From: Paenibacillus sp. FSL R5-0623
GTDB taxonomy: Bacteria; Bacillota; Bacilli; Paenibacillales; Paenibacillaceae
Assembly (NCBI RefSeq): GCF_037974265.1
Contig: NZ_CP150233.1
Location: forward strand, 248,001-312,000
Length of the DNA: 64,000 nt
Direction of reading: 5' to 3'
In this document: in pieces, positions 55,478-64,000 of the stretch
Layout: each line of letters opens with the position of its first letter
How positions within the stretch are numbered: the stretch's first letter is position 1
The notes under the pieces: generated by a model
The model's database searches: none
What the model was told of the DNA's origin: nothing
The model's input: the letters and a program-made list of their open reading frames with translations, nothing else
Made by a program: the position numbers and the translations under genes

Positions 55478-55757
55478 TCCATCTCCTGGGGTAAACATAG
55501 GTTCAGTAGTCACCACGTCTATGACGTGATGTTGTAAATTTGTTGTATCCATCATATCAGTTATGAGCCAATCCGTGCATGGGTTATGAAGAATTTGAAG
55601 TTATTTTAGACCAACAGGAATCAGGATGAACACGTCGGTTCTGCTGGCGGCTGACATGCAAGAATGCACCATATTGTGTATGCTTATGGTATGTATTCCT
55701 ATCAGGAACGATGCAGGCCGGGGAAACGGCCATATTACACACAACAGGAGAGAGCAT

Positions 55758-56576
55758 ATGAAAATACTTACGTTAAACACACACGCTTGGGCGGAAGAGG
55801 ATCAACTGAACAAGATCAGTCAACTGGCTGATTTTATTAATACACATCAATTCGATGTGATCTCCATGCAGGAGGTCAACCAATCCATGCAGGAAGCGGC
55901 GCTTTCTGAAGAAGAACTGAAGATGTATTATGTTACTGAATCCGACGCTGTGATTAAAAAAGACAACTATGCCTACGTCCTGCTTCAGCAGCTGACAGAG
56001 CAATATTACTGGACGTGGATTCCCGCGCATGTTGGGTTCCAAAAGTACGATGAAGGACTGGCGATCCTTAGCCGGACGCCGATTAAGCAGGCTTTTGGGG
56101 AATACGTGTCTCACATGAGGGATTATAACAATTACCGTACACGCAAGATTGTGGGAATCGAGACGGTCGTTCAAGGTGAAGCAACCTGGTTTGTGAACGG
56201 ACATTATAACTGGTGGGATGATGCGCAGGAACCTTTCAAGGGACAGTGGGAGTTGACGGAGAGCAAGCTTGCCCCCTACATGGACCAGCCGTTATATATA
56301 ATGGGTGATTTCAATAATGTCGCGGAAGTGCGTGATGAAGGCTATGATTATATGATGAGCAAAGGATGGAATGACCTCTACACCACAGCATTGCAAAAGG
56401 ATGAAGGAGCAACTGTGGTGAAGGCCATTGCCGGCTGGGCAGATAACAAACGCGATCTTCGGATTGACTATATTTTCTCCAATCGTCCGATTCAGGCTAA
56501 ATCTTCCACCGTGGTCTTGAACGGTAAAAACGGACCGGTCGTGTCTGACCATTTTGGTGTCGCTGTAGAGATATAA
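55758..56576 (+). CDS. endonuclease/exonuclease/phosphatase-family hydrolase
   Basis: 272 residues, no signal peptide. The EEP fold is visible: Asn in LTLNTHAW, metal Glu in DVISMQEVNQS, NGHYNWWDD, DFNNVAEV with catalytic Asp-x-Asn, and the final His in VVSDHFGVAVEI. Targets may be nucleic acids, sphingomyelin or sugar phosphates. AGGAG lies 7 bases before ATG 55758. Confidence 0.85.
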   Translation: MKILTLNTHAWAEEDQLNKISQLADFINTHQFDVISMQEVNQSMQEAALSEEELKMYYVTESDAVIKKDNYAYVLLQQLTEQYYWTWIPAHVGFQKYDEGLAILSRTPIKQAFGEYVSHMRDYNNYRTRKIVGIETVVQGEATWFVNGHYNWWDDAQEPFKGQWELTESKLAPYMDQPLYIMGDFNNVAEVRDEGYDYMMSKGWNDLYTTALQKDEGATVVKAIAGWADNKRDLRIDYIFSNRPIQAKSSTVVLNGKNGPVVSDHFGVAVEI

Positions 56577-56626
56577 CAGCCGTGTGACCATAAACTATAA
56601 AGGTGATATCACCGCCAATACGAAAC

Positions 56627-56672
56627 AAAGCCTCTGCTGACTTCCTGTTAAGGGAAGTTGCCGGAGGCTTTT
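56627..56672. terminator. terminator between convergent genes
   Basis: AAAGCCTC/GAGGCTTT and ACTTCC/GGAAGT form a two-part stem with a short T tail. It can work both ways. Confidence 0.65.
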
Positions 56673-56748
56673 CACATTCTAAATCATTTTCTGTGTCTAT
56701 GTACATTTCATATCATTCATTCTTTCTTTCTGCTGTGGAACTGGACTG

Positions 56749-57576
56749 TTACTCGAGCGCCAGCATCTGATGTACAAACTTTTTCAGATTCGCGCTTGTC
56801 TCGCTAAGCTGTTCGATACTTTCCATGAACTCGGTAACAAGCTTGGCCTGATCCACCGTTGCTGTTGTAATCTGACTGATCTCTTGTTCCATATGCTTCA
56901 TGGAATCTTGTACACTACCGAGGGATGTTTCGATATCAGCCGCTGCTTGTTTCGTATGATCGGACAGCTTGCGTACTTCACTGGCAACCACACCGAAGCC
57001 AGCTCCCTGATCGCCCACACGGGCTGCTTCTATCATGGCGTTGAGTCCAAGCAGGTTGGTTTGTTCCGATACTTCACGAATGACGTTTGTTACTTTACCT
57101 ACACTGACCGAGTTCTCTGAAGCTTTTTGGGAGTTGCGCAGAATCTCTTCCGAGGTTGCGGAGAGTTCTTCGGAATGTGCAGCAATCTGCTGAATGCCAC
57201 CAACGAGAGCGTTAATGGTTGTTTCATTTTCACGAATCAGATTTTCCAGTGTCATATGGCTATCCAGCGCGTAGTTCACACCCAATATACCCACAACCTG
57301 ATCGTTCTCTTTAATAGGGATTAGAATGGAATCAAAAGGTCTGCCCTGCAGATCACCAGGCATACGTGCCACGGTACGGGAATCTCTGTTAGTCAGCATT
57401 TTGAAATGTTTATAATCATCATGCAGCTCATCCCCAACCTTCACACCAATCTCCAGACTTTTTGCCTCGGAAAAATACAATACTTTCTCATGATCATTAA
57501 TGGATATGGATATGTCGTCACGGAACATTTGGCTAACAAAAGGCATAGCATTTACCAGAGATTCAAGAGTATTCAA
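56749..57576 (-). CDS. soluble methyl-accepting chemotaxis-like protein (YfmS-like)
   Basis: 275 residues. A PAS/Cache-like sensory part of about 110 residues ([40 protein letters not shown]) precedes the signalling hairpin with the highly conserved tip [18 protein letters not shown]. No membrane segment is seen, so it is cytosolic like YfmS. TTG 57576 follows AAGGAAAG by 7 bases; TTG 57618 is in frame but lacks a site. Its upstream region is occupied by a MITE-like repeat. Confidence 0.86.
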   Translation of the reverse strand: MNTLESLVNAMPFVSQMFRDDISISINDHEKVLYFSEAKSLEIGVKVGDELHDDYKHFKMLTNRDSRTVARMPGDLQGRPFDSILIPIKENDQVVGILGVNYALDSHMTLENLIRENETTINALVGGIQQIAAHSEELSATSEEILRNSQKASENSVSVGKVTNVIREVSEQTNLLGLNAMIEAARVGDQGAGFGVVASEVRKLSDHTKQAAADIETSLGSVQDSMKHMEQEISQITTATVDQAKLVTEFMESIEQLSETSANLKKFVHQMLALE

Positions 57577-57619
57577 TGTGCATCTTTCCTTCCCGATACA
57601 AAAAGTGGAATTTTTCAAT

Positions 57620-57853
57620 CTATATAAGTTGAACTAAAGATATATTCACACGTACACTCCGATGACAGAATAACCTTCCAATCGCTGTTATCCCCAGATT
57701 TTTTTGATTCCCTTTTCTCAAGGGAAAAATCCGGTGATAGCGTATGCTTACGATGCAGCTTTCTTTCAGAAATCTTTTAGGCGAACGCTTCGCTTTTTCA
57801 GTTTTTTTCTGTCCTCTACGTTTCTGTGTAAATGATTAGTTCAACATATATAG
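57620..57853. repeat. MITE-like 234-bp element with terminal inverted repeats
   Basis: The ends CTATATAAGTTGAACTA (57620-57636) and TAGTTCAACATATATAG (57837-57853) are inverted repeats matching at 16 of 17 bases. It has no coding capacity. Inside, CGCTGTTATC/GATAGCG and CCCTT/AAGGG with A/T-rich pairs form a long hairpin (about 57683-57740), and a GCG-rich small hairpin (57781-57793) follows. I recall similar sequence scattered in Paenibacillus genomes, which needs a search to confirm. No target duplication is obvious. Confidence 0.72.
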
Positions 57854-57943
57854 TTTCTATATCGGTAACATTTTCCGTTTTTTTGAATTAATGTCCCAAT
57901 GAAGGTGTAATTGGCGAAGGGAAAACCAAATCTTCTGATTTTT

Positions 57944-57957
57944 TGTAAGCGTAATCA
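57944..57957 (+). promoter_or_regulatory. candidate cre box before the GH105 gene
   Basis: TGTAAGCGTAATCA matches the cre consensus at 13 of 14 positions. Confidence 0.48.
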
Positions 57958-58061
57958 AAAATCTGTAGCCACCACCGAACATGTCAGTTATACTGGGATT
58001 ATTATTCGGCTATTCAGAAGATAACCAAGGGACATACCTATTTCCCGGTAAGGGGATTACC

Positions 58062-58097
58062 CACCTAGGTTAAGCGCTATACTTTATCGGTTAGGTG
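58062..58097 (+). promoter_or_regulatory. possible GH105 promoter inside an inverted repeat
   Basis: TATACT at 58078-58083 lies between CACCTA (58062-58067) and TAGGTG (58092-58097). This could be a -10 box within an operator. No -35 box is clear. Confidence 0.33.
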
Positions 58098-58158
58098 CTC
58101 CAGTGTGGATGGTATGAATGCAATGATATAAGACTTTATTTCAACGGGAGAAGGATGT

Positions 58159-60414
58159 GTGCCATCGATGACGACCTATTTCAGTGAACCACAGAGCATG
58201 TATTACCGATTTGGAGAAGATCAGGATCAGGTGCTGAAGGTGCTAGCCGAGAGGTATATTGGAGCCAATGCGCAGGCTGATTTTGTATATCGGGTATTCC
58301 AGAAGTCTGGTATTTTGCAAAATGAAAAAGGGCTTTATGATCTGAATTTAGGTAAACGCTTTCCTGATGCACCTAAAGACCATATATCCTACGCAGCTGC
58401 ACTGGTATGGGGGGACGAGGACCGGAATCTGGACGTATTGGTCCGCTGTTATGGACCTGTTCGTTTCTATTTCAATGAGCAGTTGGTCTATCGTTCTACC
58501 GTAATGGATGAGATTAGTCCAGACGCAACGGTGAAGCTCAGCATCGATATCAAGCCCGGTTGGAACACCATTTGGCTGGAAATGAAAAACACACCTGCCG
58601 GCTTCGGTTGCCAGTTCGGCTCAGATGAAGGTAAAGTGCGTATTCTGAACGTATTTGCGCCGTTTCAGGAGAGACAGGGACAAGCGGGTTGGGTGTTCTC
58701 CCAACCGAACCTTGCTGCGAGTAAGCAACCAGACCTGCTTGGAAAAGAAGCAGATTACAGTTTGAACTGGCTGCCTGAGACAGGCTGGTCTGACGAAGAT
58801 AAAACCAAGCCAGCTTTCGAACGAATATTCGGAAATCTTTCTGGAAAACATGCTTATGCCTGGTCCCATCTGAACAATAACGATTCAACCGGGAGTCTGG
58901 TGCGATTGTCAGGCCAATCCTCCGGTTCTCTGAGTATTTGGATTGGCGGCAAGCCTGTAGCGCAAGTGAAGGAAGCGGGTCCGTTCGAGGTGGATGTACC
59001 AGCCTCTTTTGGGCGGAGTGACCTGCTTGTCCGAAGTGAATGCAATGATACGGCGGCGGGACCTTGGCAATTTAATTTGAATGCAACCGTTTCGGGTAAG
59101 CCACTTTCACTGGAACTTCCTCAGCGTGTGCACGGTGCTTCCGGAGAGTCTTGGTTATATGTCGGCCCTTTTGAATCGGGGGTTGAACCGGATTTGCAGG
59201 ATCTGACCCGAACGGATCGAGTGTACCAAACAGGATTAGAACAGACATATTGGCGCTTGGATCGACCGGATGCCTGGATCAGACCCTATTATGAAAATGC
59301 CATGTTAAGCAACAAATGGACAGTGGGCAGTGTGACTAATTATGGTCGCTGGGACTATCCATTGGGTGTCACTGTATATGGTCTATTACGGACGGGGCGT
59401 TATTTGCAGAGACCGGACATTACACGTTATGCGGCTGAGCATGTGCAGGCATGTACCCAGATGTATGAATACTCCTTATGGGATCGGGAGCAGTATGGTT
59501 TCCCGGCAGTTAATCAACAATTGGTCATGCTGAAAATGCTGGATAACTGCGGTTCTTTTGGTTCAGCCATGCTGGAAGCGTACTCCGAGTGTCATGAACC
59601 AACGTTTCTTACGATTGCTGAACGGATTGCAGATTTCATGCTTTCCCGCCTGGAACGGCAGGAGGATGGTGCATTTTATCGCACATGTGTAGGGGAGTAT
59701 GCCGAGAATACCATGTGGGCAGATGACCTCTATATGAGCACGCCGTTTCTCGTTCGTTATGCACGGGTGACAGGCAACTCAGCCGCATTGGATGAAGCCG
59801 CCAGACAATTTTCACTGTATCGGAAGTATCTGTTTATGCCTGAGTTCAAGATCATGTCCCATGTGTATGATTTCAAATACGGACAGGCAACGCAGATTCC
59901 ATGGGGACGGGGAAATGGCTGGACACTGTTTTCCTTGACAGAGGTATTGGAAGCTTTGCCAGCAGAGCATCCCGAGCGCCCAGCCTTAATAGATTTCTTC
60001 AATGAGCTGTGTGAGGGGTACGCAGCGCTTCAAGGGGAAAGCGGGTTGTGGCATCAGGTGTTGAATGTTCCACAGACGTATGAAGAAGCCTCCTGCACGG
60101 CGATGTTTGCCTATGGTTTTGCGAGAGGTGTGCGTTTTGGCTGGTTCAAAGACCCTGAATTTTATGTCGCAGCTGCCGAGCGGGCTTGGAAGGGACTCAT
60201 CTGCAAAGCAATCGATCGTCAAGGGAATGTGCATGGCGTGTGCAGCGGTTCGAGATATGCGTTTACGGCAGAGTATTATGATCAGGACTTGCGTACCGTC
60301 ACCAATGACAATCACGGAATAGGCATTATGATGCTGGCAGGAACCGAAGTGGCAAAAATGAAGAAACATCTGGCTGAGCACAGGGTGTCTTCACCTGCAG
60401 TCTCACATTCCTGA
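58159..60414 (+). CDS. GH105-type unsaturated rhamnogalacturonyl hydrolase with long N-terminal region
   Basis: 751 residues. The C-terminal 370 residues match the GH88/GH105 (alpha/alpha)6 barrel of YteR/YesR type: NTMWADDLYMSTPFLVRYAR, PWGRGNGWTLFSLTEVLEA, and the region ending VTNDNHGIGIMML. Such enzymes remove the unsaturated uronic acid left by rhamnogalacturonan lyases. The N-terminal 370 residues look like two beta-rich domains of unknown family, absent from YteR. No signal peptide is seen, so it acts in the cytosol. GTG 58159 has GGGAG 8 bases upstream. Confidence 0.86.
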   Translation: MPSMTTYFSEPQSMYYRFGEDQDQVLKVLAERYIGANAQADFVYRVFQKSGILQNEKGLYDLNLGKRFPDAPKDHISYAAALVWGDEDRNLDVLVRCYGPVRFYFNEQLVYRSTVMDEISPDATVKLSIDIKPGWNTIWLEMKNTPAGFGCQFGSDEGKVRILNVFAPFQERQGQAGWVFSQPNLAASKQPDLLGKEADYSLNWLPETGWSDEDKTKPAFERIFGNLSGKHAYAWSHLNNNDSTGSLVRLSGQSSGSLSIWIGGKPVAQVKEAGPFEVDVPASFGRSDLLVRSECNDTAAGPWQFNLNATVSGKPLSLELPQRVHGASGESWLYVGPFESGVEPDLQDLTRTDRVYQTGLEQTYWRLDRPDAWIRPYYENAMLSNKWTVGSVTNYGRWDYPLGVTVYGLLRTGRYLQRPDITRYAAEHVQACTQMYEYSLWDREQYGFPAVNQQLVMLKMLDNCGSFGSAMLEAYSECHEPTFLTIAERIADFMLSRLERQEDGAFYRTCVGEYAENTMWADDLYMSTPFLVRYARVTGNSAALDEAARQFSLYRKYLFMPEFKIMSHVYDFKYGQATQIPWGRGNGWTLFSLTEVLEALPAEHPERPALIDFFNELCEGYAALQGESGLWHQVLNVPQTYEEASCTAMFAYGFARGVRFGWFKDPEFYVAAAERAWKGLICKAIDRQGNVHGVCSGSRYAFTAEYYDQDLRTVTNDNHGIGIMMLAGTEVAKMKKHLAEHRVSSPAVSHS

Positions 60415-60519
60415 CAGACCACCGAGGTCTGATGTTCATACTTTCGTTCCATATCAACCCGCTATCTTCTTCTTACGTATCATGCATGTATACCCGTAAT
60501 CATACCGATACGGGAACGG

Positions 60520-60552
60520 AACCGCCGGGAATATCATTCCTGGTGGTTTTTG
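60520..60552 (+). terminator. GH105 terminator
   Basis: AACCGCCGGGAA pairs with TTCCTGGTGGTT (12 bp with wobble) around TATCA, then TTTTTG. A shorter hairpin CCCGTA/TACGGG at about 60494-60513 lies just before it. Confidence 0.65.
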
Positions 60553-60574
60553 ATTCCTGTAACTCCTTACTTTT

Positions 60575-60603
60575 TTGACAGGAAAGCTTACTTTTGTTTA
60601 TGT
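60575..60603 (+). promoter_or_regulatory. promoter of the YesOPQ-like operon
   Basis: TTGACA (60575-60580) is a perfect -35 box; TTATGT stands 17 bases on. It lies 76 bases before the start. Confidence 0.48.
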
Positions 60604-60635
60604 CATGTGCAGCAATGGATCGATACAATAGATTT

Positions 60636-60649
60636 TGTAAGCGATTCCA
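60636..60649 (+). promoter_or_regulatory. candidate cre box in the YesO-like leader
   Basis: TGTAAGCGATTCCA matches the cre consensus at 13 of 14 positions, 30 bases before ATG 60679. Downstream placement fits a roadblock mode. Confidence 0.55.
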
Positions 60650-60678
60650 TAAATGCAAGAAGGGGAGGAAATTCATTT

Positions 60679-62019
60679 ATGATGATTACAAAAAAGTGGG
60701 TAACCCTGTTCTGCCTGTCCCTGTTATTGTTCGCTACAGCCTGTTCTGGAGGGGCCACTGATACACCATCTTCTTCTGGCGAAGCAAGTGGAAGTGAGGG
60801 AGATTCATCAGGCAAGATTGAATTGCGCATGACCTGGTGGGGATCACAGACCAGACATGATCTGACGACCAAAGTGATCCAATTGTTTGAAGAGAAACAT
60901 CCGGGAATCACCATTAAACCTGAATATTCCGGTTGGGACGGTTACTTTGACAAGTTGACTACACAGGTAGCCGGTTCGAATGCACCAGATATCATCCAGA
61001 TGGATTACGCCTTTTTGACTGACTTTGCCCGGCGTGGTGCCTTGCTTGACCTGACCCCGTTTGCAGAGAGTAAAGAGCTGCGGACAGAGGATCATGATCA
61101 GAGCATGATTACAGCCGGTTCGATTGACGATAAATTATATGCGATTACCCTCGGAGTTAACGCACCAGGTGTCATCTATGACGCCACCGTATTTCAGGAA
61201 TTAGGAATCGAAGAACCACAAGAGAGTTGGACATGGAAGGATTTTGGGGATATTGCGACCAAGATCGCCGCAGCCAAAGGTGAGGGATTCTATGGATCGG
61301 CAGACATTTCCGGTACAACGAACATGTTTGAAGTGTTTATTCGGCAATCCGGGAAAGGATTGTTTGATGGTGGCACAATGACCGCTACCAGCGAGGAGCT
61401 TCAGCAATGGTTCGATATGTGGAGCGCACTACGCGAGAATGGTGGAGTGACCACAGCGGAGATAACGGCATCCACAACCAATGCGCTGGAGACACGCCCG
61501 ATCTCACTGGGCACAGCTGCCATGGATTTTGCATGGTCCAATCAATTGCTGACATTCCAGCAGGTGAACAAAAATCAGGATCATAAGCTTGGCATACAAG
61601 TGCTTCCGCATGGTGTAGGTGAAAAGCAAATCGGTGAATATCTGAAGCCAGGCCAGTTCCTCTCCGGTTATGGCAAAACCAAACATCCAAAGGAAGTTGC
61701 CATGTTCATTGATTTCATGGTCAATGATCCAGAAGCAACCGCTATTCTTGGTTCTGAACGTGGGGTGCCGGTCAATTCCAGTATTCGTGAACAGATGCAA
61801 CCTACGCTGCCGGAAGCAGAGCAAGTCATTTTCCAATTTATCGATACGGTATCGAAGAACTCCAGCGAGATTGACCCGCCATACCCGCAAGGATTTGCTG
61901 AAGTGGACACGAGTTTCAAGAGCGCAAGTGAGCAGATCGCCTTCGGTCAAGGCAGTACTCCGGATGTGATTGCACAGTTTATTGAAGGAGCCAAGGCTAC
62001 GCTTGGATCGAGTCAATAA
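60679..62019 (+). CDS. sugar-binding lipoprotein, YesO-like
   Basis: 446 residues. Lipoprotein signal MMITKKWVTLFCLSLLLFAT with lipobox TAC (Cys about residue 22), a Ser/Gly linker, then an extracellular solute-binding domain (ELRMTWWGSQTRHDLTTK). The gene order with YesP/YesQ-like permeases and a GH105 enzyme matches the B. subtilis rhamnogalacturonan-fragment importer. ATG 60679 follows GGGGAGG by 10 bases. Confidence 0.9.
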   Translation: MMITKKWVTLFCLSLLLFATACSGGATDTPSSSGEASGSEGDSSGKIELRMTWWGSQTRHDLTTKVIQLFEEKHPGITIKPEYSGWDGYFDKLTTQVAGSNAPDIIQMDYAFLTDFARRGALLDLTPFAESKELRTEDHDQSMITAGSIDDKLYAITLGVNAPGVIYDATVFQELGIEEPQESWTWKDFGDIATKIAAAKGEGFYGSADISGTTNMFEVFIRQSGKGLFDGGTMTATSEELQQWFDMWSALRENGGVTTAEITASTTNALETRPISLGTAAMDFAWSNQLLTFQQVNKNQDHKLGIQVLPHGVGEKQIGEYLKPGQFLSGYGKTKHPKEVAMFIDFMVNDPEATAILGSERGVPVNSSIREQMQPTLPEAEQVIFQFIDTVSKNSSEIDPPYPQGFAEVDTSFKSASEQIAFGQGSTPDVIAQFIEGAKATLGSSQ

Positions 62020-62066
62020 TAATTGAAACTGTCTCAGACTTCTAATTCTGCGGGGAGGTTGCGAAG

Positions 62067-63017
62067 ATGACGACATCACAGGTCAGTCAAGCCCGAATCG
62101 AGCGTGTAACTACCCGGCGGGTGAAACGGAGATATGCCCACAATGGAGCAGCGCTTCTGTTCCTCGCCCCATGGCTTGTCGGATTGTTATTTCTAACCCT
62201 TGGTCCCATGTTGGTATCGTTATACATCTCGTTCACTGATTACAGTATCCTGGCCGCCCCTTCCTGGGTCGGTCTGGATAACTACACCACGATGTTTACA
62301 TCGGATAAACTGTTTACCCAGTCGCTCAAAGTCACATTCACGTATGTCGCTGTATCGGTACCGGTAAAGTTGATCTTTGCGCTGCTGGTAGCCATGTTGC
62401 TTAATAAAGGGATTCGAGGGCTCGGTATTTACCGGACAGTGTATTATATTCCGACATTGCTTGGAGGTAGCGTGGCGATTGCCATGTTGTGGCGTAAAAT
62501 GCTGGGTGGGGACGGGCTACTCAATAGTGTACTTGCCATGGTAGGCATTAAGGCACCCGATTGGGTTGCTAATCCGAAGTATGCCCTGTACTCCATCGTA
62601 CTGTTATCCGTGTGGCAGTTCGGATCGTCGATGATTATTTTCCTGGCAGGCCTGAAGCAGATTCCACCCGAGTATGATGAAGCCTCAGCGGTAGATGGTG
62701 CAGGTCCTCTGCGGAGATTCTTCTATATAACGTTGCCGATTCTGTCACCTGTCATCTTCTTCAATCTCGTGATGCAGCTGATTACGTCGTTTCAATCGTT
62801 CACACAGGCTTTTGTTATCAGTAATGGTAGCGGAGGGCCAGTGAATTCAACCTTAATGTACTCTCTGTATCTGTACAAAAAAGGATTCTCATTCTTTCAG
62901 ATGGGCTACGCTTCCGCGATGGCCTGGGTGCTGGTCATCCTGATTGGCGTATTTACATTGCTCGTATTCCGCAGCAGCAAGCTGTGGGTGCACTATGAGG
63001 ATGGTGGGAAATCATGA
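62067..63017 (+). CDS. sugar ABC transporter permease, YesP-like
   Basis: 316 residues, MalF class, with about six membrane helices. The first (LLFLAPWLVGLLFLTLGPML) follows a basic N-terminus. EAA loop: EASAVDGAGPLRRFFYITLP. GGGGAGGTTGCG precedes ATG 62067. The stop overlaps the next start by four bases. Confidence 0.92.
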   Translation: MTTSQVSQARIERVTTRRVKRRYAHNGAALLFLAPWLVGLLFLTLGPMLVSLYISFTDYSILAAPSWVGLDNYTTMFTSDKLFTQSLKVTFTYVAVSVPVKLIFALLVAMLLNKGIRGLGIYRTVYYIPTLLGGSVAIAMLWRKMLGGDGLLNSVLAMVGIKAPDWVANPKYALYSIVLLSVWQFGSSMIIFLAGLKQIPPEYDEASAVDGAGPLRRFFYITLPILSPVIFFNLVMQLITSFQSFTQAFVISNGSGGPVNSTLMYSLYLYKKGFSFFQMGYASAMAWVLVILIGVFTLLVFRSSKLWVHYEDGGKS

Positions 63018-63862
63018 TTGGACAACGGAACTCTACAGCATGGGTCGTCGGCAAACATGTGTTGATCTCAGGCATCGCCTTTGTCATGCTCTACCCGATC
63101 CTCTGGATGCTGGGCAGCTCATTCAAACCGGGACATATGATCTTTACAGAGACCTGGTTCTGGCCACAGGAATGGAATTGGCAAAATTACATGAATGGCT
63201 GGTCGGGTATTCAGGGCAATCCATTCTCCCGCTTCCTGACCAACTCTGTCATCCTGTCGCTTGGCGCCGTGCTGGGCAATGTCATCTCCTGCTCTATGGC
63301 GGCATATGCGTTCGCTCGGCTGAATTTTCGTTTCAAAGCCATCTGCTTTGGCCTGATGCTTATGACGATCATGCTGCCACATCATGTGACGCTGATCCCG
63401 CAGTATATCCTTTTCAACCACCTGGAGTGGGTGAATACGTATCTGCCGCTTGTGGTGCCAAAATGGCTGGCGACCGATGCCTTCTTCATTTTCCTCATGG
63501 TACAGTTCTTCCGGGGATTGCCCAAAGAGCTGGATGAGGCGGCAACTATCGATGGATGCGGTCCTGTGAAAATATACACCAAAATCATCATTCCACTTGC
63601 TTTTCCAGCGCTGGTTACCACGATGATCTTTACGTTCTTGTGGACATGGGACGACTTCTTCAGTCAGTTGATCTACTTGAGTGACGTGAGCAAATACACC
63701 GTGCCGCTGGGTCTGCGTTTGTTCCTTGATTCCAGCTCTCAATCCGATTGGGGTCCGATGTTTGCCATGTCGGTGTTGTCGTTGGTGCCATGTTTCATTG
63801 TATTTATTGTGTGTCAAAAGTACTTCGTGGAAGGAATCGCGACCTCTGGGCTCAAAGGGTAA
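63014..63862 (+). CDS. sugar ABC transporter permease, YesQ-like
   Basis: 282 residues, MalG class, with about six membrane helices. EAA loop: EAATIDGCGPVKIYTKIIIP; C-terminus KYFVEGIATSGLKG. It starts within the YesP-like stop (ATGA). The pair forms the channel; no ATPase gene is present, so a shared MsmX-type ATPase is inferred. Confidence 0.92.
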   Translation: MIGQRNSTAWVVGKHVLISGIAFVMLYPILWMLGSSFKPGHMIFTETWFWPQEWNWQNYMNGWSGIQGNPFSRFLTNSVILSLGAVLGNVISCSMAAYAFARLNFRFKAICFGLMLMTIMLPHHVTLIPQYILFNHLEWVNTYLPLVVPKWLATDAFFIFLMVQFFRGLPKELDEAATIDGCGPVKIYTKIIIPLAFPALVTTMIFTFLWTWDDFFSQLIYLSDVSKYTVPLGLRLFLDSSSQSDWGPMFAMSVLSLVPCFIVFIVCQKYFVEGIATSGLKG

Positions 63863-63890
63863 TTCCAAGACGAAACGAGTTGATTTTTCC

Positions 63891-64000
63891 ATGGGGAAAG
63901 GAAGATGGTCTTCATTTATTAATCAAAAGCTGCAGCAAAGCAAGCTCTCCACGTTGATGGTGACTTGCTTTATTGCGTTTAACCTGTTGCTCGTCTCGGT
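63891..64000 (+). CDS. start of a probable sensor histidine kinase (partial)
   Basis: The first 36 codons run off the window. They show a short basic/polar N-terminus and the start of a membrane helix (LMVTCFIAFNLLLVS). The position after yesPQ-like genes and the N-terminus style suggest a YesM-type two-component kinase, but another membrane regulator is possible. ATG 63891 lacks a strong ribosome site. Confidence 0.5.
   Translation, partial: MGKGRWSSFINQKLQQSKLSTLMVTCFIAFNLLLVS

Overview
The window reads as the chromosome of a Paenibacillus-type Firmicute. Reasons: roughly even GC, strong AAGGAGG-type ribosome sites with frequent TTG and GTG starts, LplABC/YesOPQ-type sugar ABC transporters without their own ATPase, large AraC-type membrane regulators, an S-layer-homology protein, and Bacillus-like genes (YtxJ, CsaA, YwqA/YwqB, LicT). 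The species cannot be fixed from sequence alone. No tRNA, rRNA, CRISPR array or prophage was seen.

Layout. 1-13.7 kb: a sugar-uptake and glycan-degradation block. It holds an LplB/LplC-type permease pair, an LplA-type lipoprotein, a membrane AraC regulator, a GH3 glycosidase, a GH38 alpha-mannosidase and two TIM-barrel sugar isomerases/epimerases. 13.8-20.1 kb: small mixed genes (MerR regulator with CPBP protease, small HTH protein, membrane protein, VOC protein, an unknown acidic-linker protein, a membrane-tethered YtxJ-like protein) and a broken XRE/ImmA-type gene. 20.1-29.9 kb: a complete kdp potassium-uptake locus with a 28-codon leader gene, kdpF, kdpA, kdpB and kdpC. Its KdpD is unusual: one protein carries the cytoplasmic sensor module twice in tandem, and the membrane histidine kinase is a separate gene, followed by kdpE. 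29.9-32.3 kb: a GH4 alpha-galactosidase divergent from an AraC regulator.

32.3-34.4 kb: a well-formed cobalamin riboswitch and terminator, followed only by a 38-codon stub of a DppB/NikB-type permease and then an IS3-family element inserted in a hairpin. 34.7-39.4 kb: a minus-strand operon of an SLH-domain protein and a 1122-residue exported protein with a BIG2-like domain. 39.7-43.2 kb: csaA, udk, a VanZ-like protein, and an ECF sigma factor with an anti-sigma-like partner. 43.4-49 kb: an antiterminator-controlled beta-glucoside operon (licT, PTS EIIBCA, 6-phospho-beta-glucosidase, KdgT-like permease) with two RAT/terminator switches. 49-57.6 kb: a DJ-1/PfpI protein, a secreted coiled-coil protein, a SNF2 helicase/SWIM pair, an EEP-family nuclease/phosphatase and a soluble chemoreceptor.

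57.6-64 kb: a 234-bp MITE-like element with matching 17-bp terminal inverted repeats, then a rhamnogalacturonan-type block (GH105 hydrolase, YesO/P/Q-like ABC transporter, start of a probable sensor kinase cut by the window edge). Candidate cre boxes precede the sugar blocks near 0.24, 57.9 and 60.6 kb, with a weaker one at 31.3 kb, which suggests shared CcpA control. The most notable points are the split and duplicated KdpD, the stranded B12 riboswitch, the MITE-like repeat and the doubly broken XRE/ImmA gene.
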